NCBI GenBank assembly: GCA_932294295.1
Contig: OW028576.1
Span: 21,831,227-21,895,226 of the forward strand
DNA from: Alitta virens
Lineage: Eukaryota; Annelida; Polychaeta; Phyllodocida; Nereididae
Reading direction: 5' to 3'
Length of the DNA: 64,000 nucleotides
The notes below the pieces were generated by a model. The model did no database searches, was not told the DNA's origin, and saw only the letters and a program-made list of their open reading frames with translations. Each line of letters opens with the position of its first letter. Within the stretch, counting starts at the first letter, position 1. The position numbers and the translations under genes are program-made. Positions 21,350 to 28,348 of the stretch are shown here, in pieces.

Positions 21350-21736
21350 TCACTTGAAAACTCTAATCCAATTTGCTTTAAGTTTAGATTTTCGATTGTG
21401 TTGTTTAGATGTCTTGTTGTTACGTTTGTCAGCTGTCTTGTTGTTACATTTATCACGAGTAATTGTGTGATTATGTTTTCTTTTTTTCTTTGTTAACTTC
21501 TTTATAAAAGTATTTATATCATCATGTTTAAGACCTGGGGGGTAATCAGTCTCTTTATGAGTTATATCACCTCTTGCTCTCTGTGCAGTATTTATCTTAT
21601 CGTAGTGTGATATTAAGGATTCGTCACCCTCTTTATTATCTGTAGACTGTATTAGTTTGTTATCCTTAACACTTTTAAGTTGTTCTAGCATTCTATTATA
21701 TTTATCTCTAGGTATAACAATATTTTCCTCAGCCAT
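21350..21736 (-). CDS. Small basic protein at the end of the capsid block
   Basis: 128 residues from an ATG that overlaps the end of the upstream frame by 8 bases. The N-terminal half is charged and may be helical (IVIPRDKYNRMLEQLKSV). The C-terminal half is very rich in Lys, Arg, Asn and His (LTKKKRKHNH, KRNNKTSKQHNRKSK), as in nucleic-acid-binding core proteins. I do not recognise a family. By position and charge a virion core or DNA-condensing role is possible, but unproven. Confidence 0.6.
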   Translation of the reverse strand: MAEENIVIPRDKYNRMLEQLKSVKDNKLIQSTDNKEGDESLISHYDKINTAQRARGDITHKETDYPPGLKHDDINTFIKKLTKKKRKHNHTITRDKCNNKTADKRNNKTSKQHNRKSKLKANWIRVFK

Positions 21737-22055
21737 GGCCTACAACTGCAACAAGCTTAGGCAGAACACTTTTTATCAGTAACGTTATAACATCTGCTTT
21801 ACTGGTGATTAAATGACGTCGAGTGTTAAGTGTTGCATGTTTGTCAGCCAAATCTCTAATGACGCGTTTGTACAATTTAAGAGACTTCTTATAGCCTCGT
21901 TTTAATGTCACAATGCCTGTGAGAATATTTCTAGCTATTTCAACCACTGCCAGAATCTGACTCTTACTGATATGTGATAAGATAGCTTTAACTTGATCCT
22001 TGCTAAGTAAAGCCACGGCTTTTAAAAAAGTAATGTTCTCTTTGATCTGTTTCAT
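21729..22055 (-). CDS. Conserved small Polinton protein with hydrophobic C-terminus
   Basis: 108 residues; its ATG overlaps the ATPase stop as ATGA. The arrangement (FLKAVALLSKDQVKAILSHI, a helical middle, then IRDLADKHATLNTRRHLI and a hydrophobic end TLLIKSVLPKLVAVVG) matches a small protein I associate with animal Polintons and adintoviruses next to the ATPase. It has been compared with adenovirus small core or membrane-active proteins, but its function is not established. The RDLAD...L.xRRxLI motif is the most family-like part. Confidence 0.7.
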   Translation of the reverse strand: MKQIKENITFLKAVALLSKDQVKAILSHISKSQILAVVEIARNILTGIVTLKRGYKKSLKLYKRVIRDLADKHATLNTRRHLITSKADVITLLIKSVLPKLVAVVGHG

Positions 22056-22729
22056 GATTGAGGGAGAAACACAATCGTTTCCTCACCTGGAAATATATTA
22101 GAACGTAATTTATATCGTTTGTCAACATTGGGTGATAAATCAATTATTAAATAACCATAACTCCTTTTAGTAGCACGTTCATAACTGTCCATGAAATACT
22201 TCGTTTCACCAGGTAGAACCTGGCTTGCTAAAGATGATACCTGGCGGCCATTTCTATGATTACGAAAAAGGCATATACAGTGAGAATTTCTACTAATTAA
22301 TCTAGCAGCTTTACTTTCATAAAACATGTCCTGTAAAGTTATAATACATGAAACATGACAATGGTGGCTAAGAACGCATACTATTTCAGCAACATGTGAA
22401 CCCTGAAGGTTATCATTTAAATTACTCATTTGGTCATCAAGAACAAGTAAACTGTGAGCTCTGTATGTTTCCCAGAGCTCTGTCAAATATTTTTTTGATG
22501 GAATGTCTTTCCTAAATTCTATAATATCGCCTAAGATATTTTCTAGGTCACCGAAATTATCCTGCCATACAGAGTATACGTATATTATCTTTTCAACTTG
22601 AGGTGTAAACATTGCCTTATAATTTATTAACAAACGTTTAACAAACTCCGTTTTTCCAGCCTGTGTAGCGCCCTGTACTGATATATTCTTTGGTAGTTGA
22701 AAAGGTATCAAACATGCTTGCTCTGTCAT
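22052..22729 (-). CDS. Polinton genome-packaging ATPase (FtsK/HerA, A32-like)
   Basis: 225 residues. Walker A is GATQAGKTEF about residue 20, Walker B is LLVLDDQM about residue 95, and a polar sensor-like stretch (SHHCHVSCIITLQDMF) follows near residue 125. This order and the compact length fit the packaging ATPases of Polintons and related double-jelly-roll viruses, which pump DNA into preformed capsids. The gene lies between the major capsid gene (34-base gap) and the small protein with which it overlaps by four bases. No lesion is seen. Confidence 0.92.
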   Translation of the reverse strand: MTEQACLIPFQLPKNISVQGATQAGKTEFVKRLLINYKAMFTPQVEKIIYVYSVWQDNFGDLENILGDIIEFRKDIPSKKYLTELWETYRAHSLLVLDDQMSNLNDNLQGSHVAEIVCVLSHHCHVSCIITLQDMFYESKAARLISRNSHCICLFRNHRNGRQVSSLASQVLPGETKYFMDSYERATKRSYGYLIIDLSPNVDKRYKLRSNIFPGEETIVFLPQS

Positions 22730-22763
22730 GATGTAACAGTTATGACTGATGTTTGTGTACTAA

Positions 22764-24191
22764 CTATACATCCGTCACACCGCGGTATTTATCAATAGTA
22801 ACTGTGGCTGGAAACTTTGCAAAAACAATAAGTGTTGTGGGTTCTGGTAAAGCCGCAGCAAATCTTAGACTGATGCGTAAATTACCTGTGCGCTTTAATG
22901 GCAGGATATCGTCATTGCTAGAAATATATTGAGAATCAGCAACAAATCTATAGAATGTATAACCTTGCATATATTCTTCGCGTGAAAGAGGATTAAAATG
23001 GTCACCATACTCAATTCCGCAAAGTGTTTTGTATGCATCTATGTATGAGCTTGTTTCGGGTGTTTTGTTATATGAAGGTATGATGGGGCCTTGACCTAGG
23101 TCATGACCATCTACAGTTACTTGGATGAAATTGAGAGAAGTGTGTTCAAACATAAACGGATTTGTAAACAGAGTGCCATGATTACTAACATCTGTAACTA
23201 AACCGCAAACCATCTCGCATGGTACTCTTCCTGCAAAAGGATCATTAACAGTACATGAAAACTGTCCTTTACCCAGTGTGAATTTTTTAACCTCTGTTTT
23301 AATATATGGGAAAATAGCTTGTTTGTTATGCATTATTTCAGCATGAGATACCAATATTTCGGGTATTACTTCGATCATTGAAACACTTAAGGAAGCTCTA
23401 GTAATCTGTACTTTATAACCACCAGCTGTCAACTCAGGAGCCATTAAGCAGAACTCAGGTGTGCTAGGATATAATGTGATACCTAGATTAACACCATTTG
23501 GTATGAACTTGTATATCTCTAAAATATCACAGTACAAGTTACCTGACATATCTACCTCATTGGAGTTAGCAAAGAAACTAGATCTTTTTGTTAACCCTTT
23601 GTTATCTCCTAATTGCCAATTAGGATCTCCTAACTCTCCAGGTGTATCCTTGTAAAACATCCCCATTTGGAGAGTAGTATTTTTCATCTCTGTGTTGGTA
23701 TGTAGTAAAGCTTTGAAATAAGCTAGATATGGATACGATTCATCAGAATGTGTCAACACTTTATTCTGTAGTGCTACATCAACACGGCTAAACATTGAAT
23801 GCATAAAATTGTTAACTACGCCAACAGTAGCCTGTTTAGTAGACGTGTCAGCAGAGGTTGAGGTACTAGCTGCAGCATCTGTGCTTTCTTCATCTTTTGC
23901 TCTCTTCTCTCTACTATTGCTATCTTTTGCTACTGTGACAGGCTCTATACTAACTCCATTTTGTCTTACAATTTTGCACGTAATATTAAGCCGTGTTCTG
24001 CGAAGATCTAAATAATTACTACTATTATTATTAATTTGAAACTGTATAACGCCTTGAGTTGAAAAATCATTTACAGGATAAAAAGTTGTTATATGATTAT
24101 TCTTAATGCCTACATTTTGTATAGGTTTCTGGAATATTGCTAATTCTTCCGAATAACCTATATATGCATCATCTAACACTTCTTGGGTCAT
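22764..24191 (-). CDS. Polinton major capsid protein (hexon-like, double jelly roll)
   Basis: About 475 residues from the ATG at 24,191; an upstream TTG at 24,206 would overlap the preceding gene and is not preferred. It has the N-terminal FYPVNDFSTQGVIQFQI and NYLDLRRTRLNITCKI segment, the VNNFMHSMFSRVDVALQN and SYPYLAYFKALL region, and MFYKDTPGELGD, all typical of animal Polinton capsid proteins, which are often annotated in invertebrate genomes as uncharacterised proteins. A low-complexity Ser/Thr/Ala/Asp insertion at about residues 95-125 is probably a surface loop. The C-terminal part (YTFYRFVADSQYISSNDDILPLKRTGNLRI) also fits. The frame is intact. Confidence 0.92.
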   Translation of the reverse strand: MTQEVLDDAYIGYSEELAIFQKPIQNVGIKNNHITTFYPVNDFSTQGVIQFQINNNSSNYLDLRRTRLNITCKIVRQNGVSIEPVTVAKDSNSREKRAKDEESTDAAASTSTSADTSTKQATVGVVNNFMHSMFSRVDVALQNKVLTHSDESYPYLAYFKALLHTNTEMKNTTLQMGMFYKDTPGELGDPNWQLGDNKGLTKRSSFFANSNEVDMSGNLYCDILEIYKFIPNGVNLGITLYPSTPEFCLMAPELTAGGYKVQITRASLSVSMIEVIPEILVSHAEIMHNKQAIFPYIKTEVKKFTLGKGQFSCTVNDPFAGRVPCEMVCGLVTDVSNHGTLFTNPFMFEHTSLNFIQVTVDGHDLGQGPIIPSYNKTPETSSYIDAYKTLCGIEYGDHFNPLSREEYMQGYTFYRFVADSQYISSNDDILPLKRTGNLRISLRFAAALPEPTTLIVFAKFPATVTIDKYRGVTDV

Positions 24192-24202
24192 CCTGTAATT
24201 AC

Positions 24203-24667
24203 TCAAACATCAAAAACGTCCTTAGTTCTCTGTATAACCTTGTCTACAGTTTTCTTCAGCTTCTTTCTTTTTTCTATGATGCTCTTTTGCGAGAATTGCC
24301 TTTTACCTGAGGTCTTACTGCTAGCGCCGCTCAGTATTGAGTGAGCAGGTTGTATTTTACGTTCTACATTTATATCTGCAACTTCGACCTCTATGTCATT
24401 TAATGCTCTAAGACGTTGTACCTCTGTAGGATCAATAACTTCTACTTTATCCAACGTTTTGTCATGTACAGTTTTAGTGCCTTTTTTTGGTTTATTGACC
24501 ATTATTATACGTCCCATGCGTACTTTAGTACAACTATTGTTGCTACCCTGACGCGATGTAATAATACGCTGGTTCATAACACCATCCGCCTGGTTCTTGA
24601 AGTGTTTTAGTAAAATATCGTAATCTACACCTCTACTAAGAGAGTAATATTGCGACTTATCGGCCAT
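24203..24667 (-). CDS. Hypothetical capsid-block protein
   Basis: 154 residues, hydrophilic, with a basic C-terminal helix-forming stretch (IIEKRKKLKKTVDKVIQRTK) and a basic patch (MVNKPKKGTK) in the middle. It lies between the penton-like and major capsid genes with gaps of about 36 and 11 bases, so it is almost certainly part of the same late cluster. I do not recognise a family. A minor virion component or core protein is the simplest guess. Confidence 0.6.
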   Translation of the reverse strand: MADKSQYYSLSRGVDYDILLKHFKNQADGVMNQRIITSRQGSNNSCTKVRMGRIIMVNKPKKGTKTVHDKTLDKVEVIDPTEVQRLRALNDIEVEVADINVERKIQPAHSILSGASSKTSGKRQFSQKSIIEKRKKLKKTVDKVIQRTKDVFDV

Positions 24668-24703
24668 ACTTGTTATGCTATATATAATTATCCTTTAACT
24701 AAT

Positions 24704-25129
24704 CTATTCTACTAATCTGAAATGGAGTGTTCCGTTAACTTTACCTTGTTTGAATGACGGACAAACTCCAGAACTATCTGTTAAATATATATCTATAATG
24801 TCTAAACTATCCACACCTAGTTGTATATAGCGAGGGTTATCAAAGTATACTGGTGCCCCCTTACTAATCTGGTTAAAATATACTCTGTTTAATATAGGCG
24901 AAAGACTGGAATTAAAGGGACTAGGTTTACATATGGATGAGTTGATAGAAATATATATAGAATGATATTTATCAAGAGGTCTAGGTAGATCAATATCAAG
25001 TAGAGCTACCTCCCATTTACCTTGAGGTAAGAAAGTTATCCTACCGGGTAATTTAACTCTAAATGATGTTGGGGAGTTACCATGAAAATAATTACCGCTG
25101 TCAACATCTGATGAAATATACACAAACAT
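24704..25129 (-). CDS. Polinton minor capsid (penton-like) protein
   Basis: 141 residues. It begins MFVYISSDVDSGNYF and NSPTSFRVKLPG, followed by GKWEVALLDIDLP. It ends with a LDIIDIYLTDSSG...FKQGKV...LHFRL segment typical of the small single-jelly-roll vertex protein encoded beside the hexon in animal Polintons. Its ATG overlaps the integrase stop by one base (TAATG). This protein is expected to form pentons at capsid vertices. Confidence 0.8.
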   Translation of the reverse strand: MFVYISSDVDSGNYFHGNSPTSFRVKLPGRITFLPQGKWEVALLDIDLPRPLDKYHSIYISINSSICKPSPFNSSLSPILNRVYFNQISKGAPVYFDNPRYIQLGVDSLDIIDIYLTDSSGVCPSFKQGKVNGTLHFRLVE

Positions 25130-26259
25130 TATTTTTTACCTATATACTTCCTTACTGATGTAGAAGGTATATACGTATTAAACTTGTTAGAGTAACCATA
25201 CCATTTAACCAAACTGAGTTTCCTTCCTTTAACTTTTTTGGTACTTATTACTCTATCGATCTTATACGTTATATCTTCGAGTTGCTGTACAGGTGTTACC
25301 ATTAGTTCTTCAGTATAAAATGATCCTTTGATTTTATCACCGTTGAGATCTTGTACTTTATACCTAGGCGGGTGTGATGGTATCCTATTGTAAACTGTAA
25401 ATAGTTCTTCTGTCCATTTCTCGTGATACCCTCGTGAAAAAGGTCTAACAGCTAAACTCAGTCTCACAATATTGCCTATATTTAGAGTGAACCTTACTGG
25501 TGTTTTAGCCCATCTGTTGAGAATAGGTATATATACTCGTTCATATACATCGTGCGAATTTTCTGTATTGACATCAGCAGGCGCCATATTGATAGAACTG
25601 TGAACAGTATTATTATAACTTCTCATAACATCGTCTAAAACGTCTATGTACATTACTGTTTGTTGTTCGTAGAAATACTTGAAAAGTTTATTTTCTAATG
25701 TACGATTGAATCGTTCGCTATATGATGCCTTGTGACGTCCATAAGCAATTATATGATTAATACCTTTATCTTTTAACATTTTTTGAAATGGTGCTCCTGT
25801 ATATTCACCACCTTGGTCCGTGCGTAACGATTTGCATAGTCTATTGGAAGTATTAACAATATCTGTAAAAACTGTAGCGACATCTGCAGACCTCTTTGAT
25901 TTAAGAGCTCTTGCCCATGTATAGCGCGAAAAAATATCTATACATATTAAGATATATTTGTAACCCTTATTATATCTTGCTAAATCGTCTAACTGAATAA
26001 TATCGCTATCCCATTGCTCATCTATATGTTCTACTATTATATGCTCAGTTTTGAATAAACGTTGAGGTGTACTGTGAATAAGATGTGTCGTCTGCTCTTT
26101 CAACCATTTACTTACTAAGTTTAATGTTATACCTGGTGGTTTGAGCTGTATCTTTTTTATCTCGCTCCATAACTTACGCAAACCCGAGTAGCTGCTAGGT
26201 TGTCCTAATGTGTAGTAAACACCTCTTAAAAACAAATCGATTTCCTTCGACTTAGTCAT
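25129..26259 (-). CDS. Polinton retroviral-type integrase with C-terminal chromodomain
   Basis: 376 residues. The catalytic core carries the acidic triad in SDIIQLDDL...YILICIDIFSRYTW, LRTDQGGEY, and SYSERFNRTLENK. The C-terminal domain (DRVISTKKVKGRKLSLVKWYGY) is a chromodomain, typical of Polinton integrases and expected to guide insertion by binding modified histones. The N-terminal part resembles the helical region of the family. Together with the AG...CT ends and the 6-bp duplication this explains how the element moves. The frame is intact. Upstream DNA (26,260-26,480) carries two CRE-like palindromes. Confidence 0.95.
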   Translation of the reverse strand: MTKSKEIDLFLRGVYYTLGQPSSYSGLRKLWSEIKKIQLKPPGITLNLVSKWLKEQTTHLIHSTPQRLFKTEHIIVEHIDEQWDSDIIQLDDLARYNKGYKYILICIDIFSRYTWARALKSKRSADVATVFTDIVNTSNRLCKSLRTDQGGEYTGAPFQKMLKDKGINHIIAYGRHKASYSERFNRTLENKLFKYFYEQQTVMYIDVLDDVMRSYNNTVHSSINMAPADVNTENSHDVYERVYIPILNRWAKTPVRFTLNIGNIVRLSLAVRPFSRGYHEKWTEELFTVYNRIPSHPPRYKVQDLNGDKIKGSFYTEELMVTPVQQLEDITYKIDRVISTKKVKGRKLSLVKWYGYSNKFNTYIPSTSVRKYIGKK

Positions 26260-26411
26260 GTTTCTAAAAAAAAATAGTGTACTGATATATTATGTGTAAT
26301 ATATATCCTAACACATGTATTAAGTAGTATTAACCACACGTCATATGATTTTTCTCAAATGACTGTTTATTGTTCAAAACAAAATATATACATACAAAAC
26401 AAAGTAACATC

Positions 26412-26456
26412 TGACGTCATGTGTTAAACACTAACACAAAGTAACATCTGACGTCA
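26412..26456. promoter_or_regulatory. Two TGACGTCA palindromes in a 37-bp direct repeat
   Basis: AACATCTGACGTCATGTG occurs twice, with TGACGTCA at 26,412-26,419 and 26,449-26,456. TGACGTCA is the full CREB/ATF consensus. They lie about 150-200 bp upstream of the integrase ATG at 26,259, so they could control the capsid-block transcript. Confidence 0.7.
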
Positions 26457-26472
26457 TGTGTTAAATACTAGT

Positions 26473-26478
26473 TTTATT
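26473..26478 (-). terminator. Polyadenylation signal (AATAAA) for the right-end gene
   Basis: A minus-strand AATAAA follows the gene at 26,681-27,130 and a plausible last intron (26,656-26,550, GTTAGT donor, TTTCAG acceptor). That intron would lie after the stop codon. Confidence 0.45.
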
Positions 26479-26680
26479 AACATGTAATTTAATACAATAT
26501 ATAATACATTTTCCCCATATATCATCTTATATACACGTTAGCATCCTCTCTGAAACAAAAATATATGTCAATTGTTACCTTGGTATATATACATGTGTCT
26601 ACAATTATATATACATGTGTCTACAAATTAATTGTTGTATTGATGTATATACTAACCTTTAAAGCATCGTTTTGAGTGAG

Positions 26681-27130
26681 CTACAGTTGGCTGGGGGTTT
26701 CATAGTACGGATCGCCTCTACAAACTTCAACATTAACTATGGTTCTATAAGCAGTATTATACTTATCAATATCTATGTTATCATTATAGTTCTTTAAACA
26801 AGTGATAAGGTCTGTGTAAGACTCATCGCTCCTCGTTATCTCTATATAATGTTCTTCAGCACACATTAAACACTGTACAATATTATACGCAACCCATGTG
26901 AGATTATATGTATCTTTTTGCGAAGTTTTGCAGTCACCTAAAGCATAAAATTTAACAACCCAGTCAGAACAACGTTTCATACACAGTGCTGGTGTACCAG
27001 AGCGATAATAATCGCTTATACATTCATTTAATGTATCAAAGACATTCTCCGATCTGTATAACAATGTTAAACATTTAGAATCCTCACAATCAGGATATGA
27101 ATACGCGCACCATGTTATTGTATAAGACAT
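26681..27130 (-). CDS. Hypothetical Cys-rich protein at the right end of the Polinton
   Basis: 149 residues, rich in Cys and Tyr (CAYSYPDCEDSKC, MKRCSDWVVKFY, CLMCAEEHY), mostly helical by pattern and without an obvious signal peptide or membrane segment. It is the gene nearest the right terminal repeat and is transcribed toward the integrase. A GT-AG pair just after the stop (26,656-26,550) and a following AATAAA suggest a separately polyadenylated transcript with a 3' intron. The family is not recognised. Confidence 0.5.
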   Translation of the reverse strand: MSYTITWCAYSYPDCEDSKCLTLLYRSENVFDTLNECISDYYRSGTPALCMKRCSDWVVKFYALGDCKTSQKDTYNLTWVAYNIVQCLMCAEEHYIEITRSDESYTDLITCLKNYNDNIDIDKYNTAYRTIVNVEVCRGDPYYETPSQL

Positions 27131-27223
27131 GTCAATAACTGTTATAGAGTTATATCAAGAGCTACCCTTTCACCTCGCAATCAAATACTACTCAGATTAC
27201 CTAGTCCCCAAATATTTACTACA

Positions 27224-27475
27224 CAGCTCCACCACGTGACCAATCTTAAACTTCTATAGCTCCACCTGGTGTCTCAATACTCAAAACTTCGATAGCTCCG
27301 CCTGGTGTCCAGATAATCAATCCTCAGCGCCACCTGGTGCCAAATCTTAATACTTACAGCTCCACCTGGTGCCAAATCTTAATACTTACGGCGCCGCCTG
27401 GCGATATTCCGGAGGTTTACGATAACCTGGTGATAATTCGCGGCGAAGGGGGTTTATACTGTACCGGTAACTACT
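27224..27475. repeat. Right terminal inverted repeat with phased motif array
   Basis: The last roughly 114 bp mirror the left end exactly by eye. Reverse-strand copies of the GGTGGCGCTG-type motif start at about 27,229, 27,262, 27,298, 27,330, 27,362 and 27,394 (spacings 33, 36, 32, 32, 32), one unit more than at the left. Confidence 0.93.
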
Positions 27476-27481
27476 ACCTAG
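27476..27481. other. Right target-site duplication of the Polinton (ACCTAG)
   Basis: Exact copy of 9,912-9,917. After it the BEL pol frame resumes. Confidence 0.95.
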
Positions 27482-27806
27482 TGCCTTACTTTCAGACTCT
27501 GGAATGATTCCCTTGACTGGTATTTCCTTCAAGACATCTTCTCGACTTACTACAAACTTGGTGAGCCGGAAACCACCTAGAGAGACAAGATCTTTAATGC
27601 CATTCAACAACGGCAAGATTTCTTCTTCACTCCCCACTGAAACTAGACAATCATCAACATAAAAGGCATTCAAAAGCACATTGGAAACTGCATCATCGAC
27701 CCCAGGATTATCCCTCAAACTCTGGCGAAGAGCATAGGTGGCAGCACTACTGCACCAAAGACCTCCGAATACATGAAGTAGTATAAGACACCTTTTGGAA
27801 TCGTCT
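27482..27806 (-). pseudogene. BEL/Pao reverse transcriptase fragment
   Basis: Contains the HVFGG and SSAATYALRQ segment and the catalytic YVDD box (NAFYVDDCLVSVG), then FRLTKFVVSREDVL and ESKALG. This continues directly into the frame at 9,917 once the Polinton and one duplicate are ignored. The fragment is cut at its 5' side where the minisatellite begins, so gag, protease and most of reverse transcriptase are missing. Confidence 0.92.
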
Positions 27807-27960
27807 AATTAAGGGTCTAATTAGGGGTCTAATTAGGGTCTAATTGGGGTCTAATTAGGGGGTCTAATTAGGGGGGTCTAATTAGGGGTCTAATTACCTA
27901 TAATTGGTGTCTAATTAGATAGGCAATTAGATAGGTAATTAGATAGGTAATTATCTAATG
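27807..27960. repeat. TCTAATTAGGG-type minisatellite
   Basis: About ten short units of 10-13 bp built on GGTCTAATTAGGG, changing to (A)TTAGATAGGTA toward 27,960. The array marks the breakpoint between the truncated BEL element and the second Polinton region. Confidence 0.9.
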
Positions 27961-28348
27961 TACCCCTGACCTATATAATTGTACTTCACGGTTCAATGGA
28001 CTTATTTCCGTTAAATGTACCGGTATGCTAATCAAAATGTATGTCACCGTATCAAAATGTATGTCACCGTTCCATTAACAGTATAATCGTTCTATCCGTT
28101 AGGATATTTAAATTTTATTCGAATCATGACAAGGTGGTAAGCGCGTGCAGTCAGGTACCATGGGCTGCTTGTTCAGGGTGCGTGTCATTCACCTCGCCTG
28201 ACACTTAGTCAAGGGTGAGTTGGTGTAACCCTTTTTTTTCACCTTAATTACACATGCCACGAAATAGGAACCTACAACTGTTCCTTTTTCCCCAGAGAGC
28301 ATTCCCTACTTAGACATCACGGAATATGGATGAATACTACACGGAATA
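27961..28348. other. Left flank of the second Polinton, no terminal repeat recognised
   Basis: No gene. A 22-bp phrase containing AAAATGTATGTCACCGT is repeated in tandem near 28,035-28,075. No inverted partner was found for a Polinton terminus. Confidence 0.4.

Larger units (their letters stand above)
9918..27475. mobile_element. Complete Polinton/Maverick (adintovirus-like) element, about 17.6 kb
   Basis: The element starts AGTAGTTACCGG and ends with the reverse complement, has an exact 6-bp duplication, and sits inside a BEL/Pao pol gene. It encodes the Polinton core: DNA polymerase B, chromodomain integrase, major and minor capsid proteins and packaging ATPase. It also has spliced accessory genes. 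Layout: polymerase and two membrane proteins on plus (10.4-18.0 kb); CARD-like and PC4-like genes on minus (18.8-21.0 kb); the morphogenesis block on minus (21.3-26.3 kb) and one hypothetical gene at the right end. No adenain-type protease was recognised. One frameshift near the end of the polymerase gene is the only clear lesion. Confidence 0.97.
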
